A stretch of DNA of 6,336 nucleotides from Crocinitomicaceae bacterium (lineage in GTDB: Bacteria; Bacteroidota; Bacteroidia; Flavobacteriales_D; Parvicellaceae), in contig NZMV01000081.1 in NCBI GenBank assembly GCA_002694645.1, positions 1 through 6,336 on the forward strand, in the 5' to 3' direction. The translations under genes were made by a program, and so were the position numbers. Below, one piece after another: positions 1 to 6,336 of this stretch (the first letter of the stretch is position 1; every line of letters starts with the position of its first letter). A model generated the notes under the pieces. It had not been told where the DNA came from, did not search any database, and saw nothing but the letters and a program-made list of their open reading frames with translations.

Positions 1-2366
1 CCCTTTCTAGCTCCATGAGTTGAAATAAAATATTCTAATATTGAAAGTCCTTCTTTAAAGTTTGATAAAATTGGGTTTTCAATAATTTCACCACCACCAG
101 ATGAAGACTTTTTTGGCTTAGCCATCAAACCTCTCATTCCTGTTAACTGTCTGATCTGTTCCTTGGATCCACGTGCTCCCGAGTCTAGCATCATATATAC
201 CGAATTAAAGCCTTGTTTATCTTCACTTATCCTTTTCATTGCAAGTTCAGTGAGGGCAGCATTAGATGAAGTCCAAACATCGATAACTTGGTTATACCTT
301 TCGTTATTTGTAATTAGTCCCATATTATAGTTTGACATTATATTGTCAACTTCTTTGTTTGCATTACCAATCATATCAATTTTTTCACCAGGTATTATGA
401 TATCACCTAAACTGAATGAAAGACCACCTCGAAAAGCAAAACCAAATCCCATATCTTTGATTTTGTCAAGGAACTCAGCAGTTTCAGGAACACTTGTTAA
501 ATTTAAAATTCTGCCAATAATATCTCTGAGAGATTTTTTGGTTAATACTTCATTTATATAACCAGCTTTCTCCGGAACAACCTCATTAAACATGACTCTA
601 CCAACAGTAGTTTCAATAATTTTATTTACTAGTTCACCATTTTGGTCCAAATCTTTAGTTCTTAACTTTATGCTTGCGTTTAGGTCAACTTTATTTTCAT
701 TATAAGCTATTTTTACTTCCTCATGTGAATAAAAAATTAAACCCTCACCTTTGACAAGTTCATCTTTGGTACTTAGTTTTTTCTTCGTCATATAATAAAG
801 ACCAAGAACCATGTCTTGCGAAGGTACTGTTATGGGTGACCCATTAGCTGGATTTAAAATATTATGAGACGCTAACATTAGTAACTGCGACTCTAGAATT
901 GCTTCAGGACCCAAAGGAAGGTGCACTGCCATTTGATCTCCATCAAAGTCTGCATTAAATGCTGTACATACGAGTGGGTGTACTTGGATTGCTTTACCCT
1001 CAATAAGAGTGGGTTGAAATGCTTGAATTCCAAGTCGGTGCAGTGTTGGAGCTCTATTTAATAATACGGGGTGTCCCTTCAAAACATTCTCTAGTATATC
1101 CCAAACTAAGGGCTCTCTCTTATCAATAATTTTCTTAGCAGATTTTACTGTCTTAACTATTCCTCTTTCAATCAATTTTTTTACAACAAAAGGCTTATAT
1201 AGTTCAGCAGCCATGTCTTTAGGAATACCACATTCATATAATTTTAATGTCGGTCCACCAACAATTACAGATCTTGCAGAATAATCAACTCTCTTACCAA
1301 GTAAATTTTGTCTAAATCTACCTTGTTTACCTTTCAATGAGTCAGATAGAGATTTTAATGGTCTATTTGCTTCAGTTTTGACAGCAGAAGATTTTCTGGT
1401 ATTATCAAATAAAGAATCAACTGATTCTTGTAACATTCTTTTTTCATTTCGTAAAATAACTTCAGGAGCTTTTATCTCTACTAATCTTTTGAGTCTGTTA
1501 TTTCTTATTATAACTCTTCTATATAAGTCATTTAAATCAGAGGTAGCAAATCTACCACCATCAAGAGGGACAAGGGGTCTTAGCTCAGGTGGGATCACTG
1601 GAATGGCTTTTAAAATCATCCACTCAGGTTTATTTTCTTTATTTGTATTTGCTTCTCTAAAAGATTCAACAACTTGTAGTCTTTTCAACGATTCTGTCTT
1701 TCTTTGCTTTGATGTTTCAGTGTTTGCCTTATGTCTAAGTTCATAGGACAATTCATCAAGATCAATTCTTGACAATAACTCAATTAAACATTCAGCGCCC
1801 ATTTTCGCAATAAATTTATTTGGATCCGCATCCTCCAAAAACTGATTTTCAGGGGGTAATTTTTCTAAAATATTTAAATACTCTTCTTCAGTTAAGAAAT
1901 CCATTTTATTAAGTGGATTACCTTCTTCATCAACAGCTAAACCAGACTGAACAACTACATACCTTTCGTAGTAAATAATCATGTCCAATTTTTTTGTTGG
2001 CAATCCCAACAGATATCCAATTTTATTTGGAAGGGATCTGAAATACCAAATATGAGCAACGGGTACAACTAAGTTGATATGACCTACCCTATCTCTTCTA
2101 ACTTTTTTCTCAGTAACTTCAACTCCACATCTATCACAAACAATTCCTTTGTACCTTATTCTTTTATATTTTCCACAAGCACATTCATAATCCTTAACAG
2201 GACCAAATATTCTTTCGCAGAAAAGGCCATCTCTTTCAGGCTTGTGAGTTCTATAATTAATTGTCTCAGGTTTTAAAACTTCACCACGAGAAGACGATAA
2301 GATAGTCTCCGGAGAGGCTAGTCCAATTGAGATTTTGTTAAATTTTTTAGATTTATTTAGTTCCAT
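1..2366 (-). CDS. rpoC: DNA-directed RNA polymerase subunit beta' (N-terminal 788 codons, cut by window edge)
   Basis: Beta' is the catalytic subunit of cytoplasmic RNA polymerase and forms the active centre together with beta. I read 788 uninterrupted codons. The N-terminal clamp carries the first zinc-binding site, with cysteines C62, C64, C77 and C80. The lid/rudder region lies at about 249-300, and the conserved [10 protein letters not shown] block at 357-366. [12 protein letters not shown] spans 435-446. The metal-binding loop NADFDGDQ is at 471-478; D473, D475 and D477 hold the catalytic magnesium (bases about 933-956). The reading ends at [10 protein letters not shown], the start of the bridge helix, so the trigger loop, second zinc site and jaw lie outside. 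This is probably a bit over half of a protein of about 1400 aa (family knowledge). The ATG at 2364-2366 is the only reasonable start: an in-frame stop lies four codons upstream, and [10 protein letters not shown] follows soon after. No frameshift or damaged motif was seen. It follows rpoB by 13 nt and is surely cotranscribed with it. Confidence 0.99.
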   Translation of the reverse strand, partial: MELNKSKKFNKISIGLASPETILSSSRGEVLKPETINYRTHKPERDGLFCERIFGPVKDYECACGKYKRIRYKGIVCDRCGVEVTEKKVRRDRVGHINLVVPVAHIWYFRSLPNKIGYLLGLPTKKLDMIIYYERYVVVQSGLAVDEEGNPLNKMDFLTEEEYLNILEKLPPENQFLEDADPNKFIAKMGAECLIELLSRIDLDELSYELRHKANTETSKQRKTESLKRLQVVESFREANTNKENKPEWMILKAIPVIPPELRPLVPLDGGRFATSDLNDLYRRVIIRNNRLKRLVEIKAPEVILRNEKRMLQESVDSLFDNTRKSSAVKTEANRPLKSLSDSLKGKQGRFRQNLLGKRVDYSARSVIVGGPTLKLYECGIPKDMAAELYKPFVVKKLIERGIVKTVKSAKKIIDKREPLVWDILENVLKGHPVLLNRAPTLHRLGIQAFQPTLIEGKAIQVHPLVCTAFNADFDGDQMAVHLPLGPEAILESQLLMLASHNILNPANGSPITVPSQDMVLGLYYMTKKKLSTKDELVKGEGLIFYSHEEVKIAYNENKVDLNASIKLRTKDLDQNGELVNKIIETTVGRVMFNEVVPEKAGYINEVLTKKSLRDIIGRILNLTSVPETAEFLDKIKDMGFGFAFRGGLSFSLGDIIIPGEKIDMIGNANKEVDNIMSNYNMGLITNNERYNQVIDVWTSSNAALTELAMKRISEDKQGFNSVYMMLDSGARGSKEQIRQLTGMRGLMAKPKKSSSGGGEIIENPILSNFKEGLSILEYFISTHGARK

Positions 2367-2379
2367 TATTTGATTTTAT
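2367..2379 (-). promoter_or_regulatory. rpoB-rpoC spacer, AT-only-like leader with no Shine-Dalgarno
   Basis: Thirteen bases separate the rpoB stop from the rpoC ATG; read on the minus strand they are ATAAAATCAAATA. There is no GGAGG-like element here or in the last codons of rpoB at the right distance. A short A-rich leader without Shine-Dalgarno is usual for Bacteroidota genes (family knowledge). The tight spacing implies one transcript and possibly translational coupling. No promoter or terminator is visible. Confidence 0.6.
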
Positions 2380-5300
2380 TTATTCCTCTAATTTAATATC
2401 AAGCCCCAGACCCTTAAGTTCATGCATTAGTACGTTAAACGACTCAGGTAAATTAGCATCAGGCATTTTTTCACCCTTGACTATAGATTCATAAGCTTTT
2501 GCTCTACCTATAACATCATCAGATTTTATTGTCAATATTTCCTGAAGAGTGCTGGAAGCTCCATATGCTTCAAGGGCCCAAACTTCCATTTCACCAAATC
2601 TCTGACCCCCAAATTGTGCTTTACCACCAAGGGGTTGTTGAGTAATCAATGAGTAAGGACCAATTGATCTTGAATGCATTTTGTCCTCAACCATATGTCC
2701 AAGTTTTAACATATAAATGACACCAACTGTAGCAGGCTGATCAAATCTTTCACCTGTACCACCATCATACAAATATGTATGTCCAAATTTTGGGACACCA
2801 GCTTCATCAGTCAATGCATTGATTTCATCAATTGTAGCACCGTCAAAAATCGGGGTTGCATACTTCTTATTCAAATTCATACCAGCCCAACCAAGAACGG
2901 TTTCATAAATCTGACCAATATTCATCCTAGATGGTACTCCAAGCGGGTTTAATACTATATCTACAGGCGTTCCATCTTCGAGAAATGGCATATCTTCCTG
3001 TCGTACGATTCTAGCAACAATTCCTTTATTACCATGTCTACCTGCCATTTTATCACCAACTTTTAGCTTTCTTTTTTTAGCAATATATACTTTGGCTAAT
3101 TTCATAATACCTGATGGAAGTTCATCACCAACGGTAATGGTAAACTTTTCTCTGCGTAACATACCTTGTAAATCATTTTCTTTGATTTTGTAGTTATGTA
3201 AAAGGGTTTTAGCTAAGGCGTTAAGTTTTTTGTCAACACTCCAGTTCGCTTGCGCAAGATGTGAAAAGTCGTCAACTTCGTTTAATATTTTCTGAGTATA
3301 CTTTTTTCCTTTAGGTATAAGTTCCTCTCCCAAATCATTAAATACTCCTTGGCATGTTTTTCCACTTAAAATAGAGTATAGTTTCTCGACAAGAGTGGCT
3401 TTCAAATCATCAAACATTTTGTCAAACTTTATTTCCAAATTTTTAAGATGTTCTTTATCTTCTGTCCTTCTCCTCTTATCCTTAATTGTTCTTGTAAAAA
3501 GCTTTTTATCGATAACAATTCCTCTCAGAGATGGAGGTGCTTTCAACGAGGCATCTTTGACATCTCCAGCTTTATCACCAAAAATAGCTCTTAAAAGTTT
3601 TTCTTCAGGCGTGGGATCTGACTCACCTTTTGGTGTAATTTTTCCTATAAGAATATCTCCTGACTTAACCTCAGCACCTACTCTGATCATACCATTTTCA
3701 TCTAAATCAGATGTCGCTTCCTCACTCACATTTGGAATATCACTTGTCAATTCTTCCATACCAAGTTTTGTATCTCTAACTTCAAGAGAATACTCATCTA
3801 TATGAATTGATGTAAAGAAATCATCCCTGACAACTTTCTCAGAGATAACAATTGCATCCTCAAAATTATAACCTTTCCAAGGCATGAATGCTACTTTTAG
3901 ATTCCTACCAAGGGCTAATTCACCATTAGAAGTTGCATAGCCTTCACATAATACTTGTCCTTTTTTAACTTTTTCTCCTTTATTGACAATCGGCTTTAAA
4001 TTAATACAAGTACCCTGATTGGTTTTTCTAAATTTTATTAAATCATAAACTACTTCATCAGGATCAAAAGAAACTAATTTTTCATCATTTGATTTTTCAT
4101 ACTTAATTATAATTTTTTCTGAGTCAACGTAAGTAACGAGACCATTTGTTTGTGCGTTTAACAATACTCTTGAGTCACTTGCAACCTGCTTTTCTAGACC
4201 AGTGCCAACAATAGGACTCTCAGGTTTCATTAAAGGAACAGATTGCCTCATCATGTTTGATCCCATCAATGCACGGTTTGCATCATCATGTTCTAAAAAT
4301 GGAATAAGAGATGCAGAGATTGATGCTATTTGGTTTGGAGCAACATCAATATAATCAACATCTTTGGGATCAACAACAGGGTAATCTGCCTCCTGCCTGG
4401 CAATAACTTTATCGGCTAATATTTTACCATCTTTTGACCTTTCAATGTTTGCTTGAGTTATTAGTTTACCCTCTTCTTCTTCAGCCGATAAATATTTGTA
4501 TTCATTAATATCAATTTTTCCATTATCAACCTTTCTGTATGGTGTTTCAATAAAACCAAGATTATTCACCTTTGCAAATACACTTAATGAGGAAATTAAT
4601 CCAATATTCGGACCCTCAGGTGTTTCAATTGGACACAATCTACCGTAATGTGTATAGTGAACATCTCTTACTTCAAATCCAGCCCTTTCTCTTGACAGAC
4701 CACCAGGTCCCAAAGCAGACAATCTTCTCTTGTGAGTTAATTCTGCCAATGGGTTTGTCTGATCCATAAATTGAGAAAGTTGATTAGTACCAAAAAAGGT
4801 GTTGATAACAGAGGATAATGTTTTAGCATTAATCAGATCGATTGGTGTAAAGACTTCATTGTCCCTAACATTCATTCTCTCACGTATTGTTCTAGCCATT
4901 CTCGAAAGACCAACTCCAAACTGACTGGAAAGTTGTTCACCAACTGTTCTAACTCTTCTATTTGATAAATGGTCTATGTCATCAATTTCGGATTTTGAAT
5001 TAATTAATTCGATTAAGAATTTAATTATTGTTATTATATCTTGCTTAGTTAAAACTAAGTTTTCCATATCGATATCTAGACCCAATTTCTTGTTCATTCT
5101 ATATCTTCCTACCTCACCAAGATTATATCTTTGATCTGAGAAAAAAAGCTTATCAATAATTCCACGCGCAGTCTCTTCGTCGGGTGGTTCAGCATTTCTT
5201 AACTGTCTATATACATGCTCGACTGCTTCTTTTTCTGTGTTAGTGGGATCTTTTTGTAATGTATTGTGAATGATAGAGTATTCAGAGTTATCATCGTCTA

Positions 5301-6183
5301 CTTTATTTATGAGTACTGTTTTGGTATTAGATTCTAATATTTTTTCAATATTTTCTTTGTCTATGATTGTGTCTCTGTCCAAGATAACTTCGTTTCTTTC
5401 AATTGAAATAACTTCTCCAGTATCCTCATCAACAAAATCTTCATACCATGTGTTTAGTACCCTTGCTGCTAATTTTCTTCCCAAAATCTTTTTCAAACCA
5501 GCCTTGGATACTTTTACTTCTTCAGCTAATCCAAATATTTCTAAAATATCTTTATCTCTTTCGTAACCAATTGTTCTTAGGAGTGTGGTGACCGGCAATT
5601 TCTTTTTTCTATCAATGTAGGCGTACATTACTCCGTTGATATCTGATGAAAATTCAATCCATGACCCTTTAAAAGGAATAACTCTGGCAGAATAGAGTTT
5701 TGTTCCATTTGCATGGAAAGATTGACCAAAAAACACACCGGGAGATCTATGTAACTGCGATACAACTACTCTTTCAGCTCCGTTGATTATAAATGTTCCA
5801 CTTTTTGTCATGTAAGGAATTACACCCAAGTAAACATCTTGTACAATTGTTTCAAAATCCTCATGCTCTGGATCCGTGCAATAGAGCTTCAGCCTGGCCT
5901 TCAGAGGGACGCTGTATGTTAATCCTCTTTCAATACACTCATGAACAGAGTATCTAGGTGGATCAACAAAGTAATCTATAAATTCAAGAACAAACTGATT
6001 TCTCGCATCAGAAATAGGAAAGTTCTCTAAAAAAGTTTTGTATAAACCCTCATCGCTCCTTTCATCGGATTTTGTTTCAAGTTGAAAAAAATCTTTAAAA
6101 GATTTTACCTGTATATCCAAAAAATCAGGATAGTTTGGTATATCTGAGGATGTTGCGAAATTTTTTCTATTATTGTAACTCAT
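2380..6183 (-). CDS. rpoB: DNA-directed RNA polymerase subunit beta (complete, 1267 aa)
   Basis: Beta is the second-largest subunit of cytoplasmic RNA polymerase. It forms one pincer of the clamp and much of the active centre and RNA-DNA hybrid channel. The length of 1267 aa fits Bacteroidota RpoB. Visible landmarks, in order: [16 protein letters not shown] at 134-149 (protrusion, N-terminal rifampicin cluster; V141 matches E. coli V146); a region resembling E. coli insertion SI1 at about 225-345; the [12 protein letters not shown] block; the rifampicin/fork region at 467-491; [15 protein letters not shown] with E775 and D776 near the catalytic magnesium; a charged flap/SI2-like segment at about 890-1025; [12 protein letters not shown] with K1045 and K1053, matching E. 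coli K1065 and K1073; and the C-terminal [22 protein letters not shown] clamp anchor (abridged here as [15 protein letters not shown]). The ATG start is fixed by an in-frame TAA two codons upstream. All key residues are intact. It sits between rplL and rpoC in the usual operon order. Confidence 0.99.
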   Translation of the reverse strand: MSYNNRKNFATSSDIPNYPDFLDIQVKSFKDFFQLETKSDERSDEGLYKTFLENFPISDARNQFVLEFIDYFVDPPRYSVHECIERGLTYSVPLKARLKLYCTDPEHEDFETIVQDVYLGVIPYMTKSGTFIINGAERVVVSQLHRSPGVFFGQSFHANGTKLYSARVIPFKGSWIEFSSDINGVMYAYIDRKKKLPVTTLLRTIGYERDKDILEIFGLAEEVKVSKAGLKKILGRKLAARVLNTWYEDFVDEDTGEVISIERNEVILDRDTIIDKENIEKILESNTKTVLINKVDDDNSEYSIIHNTLQKDPTNTEKEAVEHVYRQLRNAEPPDEETARGIIDKLFFSDQRYNLGEVGRYRMNKKLGLDIDMENLVLTKQDIITIIKFLIELINSKSEIDDIDHLSNRRVRTVGEQLSSQFGVGLSRMARTIRERMNVRDNEVFTPIDLINAKTLSSVINTFFGTNQLSQFMDQTNPLAELTHKRRLSALGPGGLSRERAGFEVRDVHYTHYGRLCPIETPEGPNIGLISSLSVFAKVNNLGFIETPYRKVDNGKIDINEYKYLSAEEEEGKLITQANIERSKDGKILADKVIARQEADYPVVDPKDVDYIDVAPNQIASISASLIPFLEHDDANRALMGSNMMRQSVPLMKPESPIVGTGLEKQVASDSRVLLNAQTNGLVTYVDSEKIIIKYEKSNDEKLVSFDPDEVVYDLIKFRKTNQGTCINLKPIVNKGEKVKKGQVLCEGYATSNGELALGRNLKVAFMPWKGYNFEDAIVISEKVVRDDFFTSIHIDEYSLEVRDTKLGMEELTSDIPNVSEEATSDLDENGMIRVGAEVKSGDILIGKITPKGESDPTPEEKLLRAIFGDKAGDVKDASLKAPPSLRGIVIDKKLFTRTIKDKRRRTEDKEHLKNLEIKFDKMFDDLKATLVEKLYSILSGKTCQGVFNDLGEELIPKGKKYTQKILNEVDDFSHLAQANWSVDKKLNALAKTLLHNYKIKENDLQGMLRREKFTITVGDELPSGIMKLAKVYIAKKRKLKVGDKMAGRHGNKGIVARIVRQEDMPFLEDGTPVDIVLNPLGVPSRMNIGQIYETVLGWAGMNLNKKYATPIFDGATIDEINALTDEAGVPKFGHTYLYDGGTGERFDQPATVGVIYMLKLGHMVEDKMHSRSIGPYSLITQQPLGGKAQFGGQRFGEMEVWALEAYGASSTLQEILTIKSDDVIGRAKAYESIVKGEKMPDANLPESFNVLMHELKGLGLDIKLEE
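4711..4785 (-). other. rpoB: Rifampicin-binding region (cluster I) of RpoB
   Basis: This stretch encodes RpoB residues 467-491, which align without gaps to E. coli 509-533. The main drug-contact and resistance positions carry the sensitive-type residues: Q471 (Q513), D474 (D516), H484 (H526), R487 (R529), S489 (S531) and L491 (L533). Position 480 is alanine where E. coli has S522; as far as I recall this is normal in Bacteroidota. Nothing here suggests a selected rifampicin-resistance substitution, though drug uptake or modification cannot be judged from this window. Confidence 0.9.
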
Positions 6184-6205
6184 TAATTATAAAGTTTAGT
6201 TAAAG
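6184..6205 (-). promoter_or_regulatory. rpoB translation-initiation leader lacking Shine-Dalgarno
   Basis: The bases directly before the rpoB ATG read, on the minus strand, TTAACTAAACTTTATAATTA. The leader is A/T-rich with no purine-rich Shine-Dalgarno core. Bacteroidota commonly start translation from such A-rich, unstructured leaders (family knowledge), so the absence supports the phylum call and does not argue against the start. I see no convincing Bacteroidota promoter (TTTG near -33 with TAnnTTTG near -7) in the rplL-rpoB gap, so rpoB is probably expressed by read-through from upstream. Confidence 0.5.
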
Positions 6206-6215
6206 AACATTTATT

Positions 6216-6233
6216 CGGACCCATTTGAGTCCA
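6216..6233 (-). repeat. Short stem-loop in the rplL-rpoB gap
   Basis: On the minus strand GGACTC-AAAT-GGGTCC forms a six-pair stem with a four-base loop, extendable to seven pairs by an outer U-G. Two of the pairs are U-G wobbles in the minus-strand RNA; on the plus strand the same positions would be C-A mismatches. The structure therefore suits the operon transcript rather than the opposite strand. It is not followed by a run of U, so it is not a standard intrinsic terminator. A role in RNA processing or attenuation is possible but unproven, and chance formation cannot be excluded for so short a stem. Confidence 0.5.
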
Positions 6234-6241
6234 TGACAATT

Positions 6242-6264
6242 GGTTGAATTATTTTAATTCAACC
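6242..6264 (-). repeat. Perfect 9-bp inverted repeat spanning the rplL stop codon
   Basis: The arms GGTTGAATT and AATTCAACC are exact complements separated by five bases (AAAAT on the minus strand). The left arm encodes the last rplL codons and the loop plus right arm contain the TAA stop. In RNA this gives a nine-pair hairpin with a G/C-closed base and an A/U top. The following bases (AATTGTCATGG) hold no U-run, so Rho-independent termination is unlikely. It may protect a 3' end, mark a processing site, or be a weak attenuator between the abundant stalk protein and polymerase genes; all of these are inference. Confidence 0.65.
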
Positions 6265-6336
6265 TCTGCACCAGCCTCCTCCAAGGATTTTTTCATACCC
6301 TCAGCTTCATCTTTACCAATATCTTCTTTGATATTA
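6249..6336 (-). CDS. rplL: 50S ribosomal protein L7/L12 (C-terminal 28 codons, cut by window edge)
   Basis: L7/L12 forms the multicopy, flexible stalk of the 50S ribosomal subunit that recruits and activates translation GTPases. Only the end of the C-terminal domain is present: the reading starts at NIKEDIGKDEAEG and ends KKSLEEAGAEVELK followed by TAA at 6249-6251. This is the conserved final helix and strand of the family, where xxEAGAxVELK is close to universal. The N-terminal dimerisation domain, hinge and most of the C-terminal domain lie beyond the right edge. It stands 65 nt upstream of rpoB, the standard rplJ-rplL-rpoB-rpoC order. A perfect inverted repeat overlaps its stop codon. The assignment is firm despite the short length because of the residue match and the gene order. 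Confidence 0.96.
   Translation of the reverse strand, partial: NIKEDIGKDEAEGMKKSLEEAGAEVELK

Noticed and set aside
343..561. Other short plus-strand open frames (also near 2079-2276, 4572-4769 and 5270-5566)
   Set aside because: Each is antisense to continuous, conserved rpoC or rpoB coding sequence and resembles no known protein.
1378..1746. Plus-strand open frame of 122 codons
   Set aside because: It lies entirely antisense to the conserved beta' lid/rudder coding region and has a low-complexity Ser/Leu/Phe composition typical of the complement of AT-rich genes. The rpoC reading explains every base.
3395..3805. Plus-strand open frame of 136 codons
   Set aside because: It is antisense to the conserved RpoB flap region, is Ser/Leu-rich, and has no recognisable domain. 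It is a shadow of rpoB.
5044..5059. Inverted repeat CTTAGTT-AA-AACTAAG inside rpoB
   Set aside because: The loop is only two bases, the arms are AT-rich, and the bases are fully accounted for by coding. It is likely chance.
6196..6234. Two tiny minus-strand open frames in the rplL-rpoB gap (7 codons at 6211-6234, then 4 codons at 6196-6210)
   Set aside because: They resemble a pair of leader peptides, and the first contains the second stem-loop. However, frames this short arise easily by chance, and there is no ribosome-binding signal or informative codon run. They would merit attention only if conserved in relatives.
6216..6264. Intrinsic terminator between rplL and rpoB
   Set aside because: Stem-loops exist, but neither is followed by a U-run in the transcript direction. 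Terminating ahead of rpoB would also conflict with its need for expression, given that no promoter is visible in the gap.
1..6336. A hidden novel system, mobile element or horizontally acquired island
   Set aside because: The whole window is colinear with the universal rplL-rpoB-rpoC operon, base composition looks even, and no unexplained stretch exceeds 65 nt.

Overview
This window is a piece of the ribosomal-protein/RNA-polymerase operon of a bacterium. All genes lie on the minus strand, so transcription runs from the right edge to the left. In transcription order it holds the last 28 codons of rplL (ribosomal protein L7/L12), the complete rpoB (RNA polymerase beta subunit, 1267 aa), and the first 788 codons of rpoC (beta' subunit), which leaves the window at the start of the bridge helix. 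Coding sequence fills almost everything; the only gaps are 65 nt between rplL and rpoB and 13 nt between rpoB and rpoC.

The organism is most likely a member of Bacteroidota, probably a Flavobacteriia-like marine or host-associated lineage with an AT-rich genome. The reasons are the RpoB length near 1270 aa, the Bacteroidota-style N-terminus and body, the Gly/Ser-rich linker before the RpoC bridge helix, AT-rich codon usage, and the lack of Shine-Dalgarno sequences before both rpoB and rpoC. The phylum call rests on remembered family sequences and is fairly secure. Anything below class level is a guess.

The genes make a functional set. L7/L12 is the multicopy stalk protein of the 50S subunit, and beta and beta' together form the catalytic core of RNA polymerase. 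The active-site elements that fall inside the window are all intact: the NADFDGDQ metal-binding loop and first zinc-binding site of beta', and the beta residues around the catalytic centre and rifampicin pocket. I read rpoC codon by codon and found no frameshift or internal stop.

The only structure not explained by coding is in the rplL-rpoB junction. It holds two consecutive potential RNA stem-loops: a perfect 9-bp inverted repeat across the rplL stop codon, and a 6-7 bp hairpin that pairs better in the minus-strand transcript. These could adjust L7/L12 versus polymerase output by processing or attenuation, but that is inference. I found no mobile element, RNA gene, CRISPR array, phage or defence gene, and nothing that looks like a previously undescribed system. 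This is a conserved housekeeping region.
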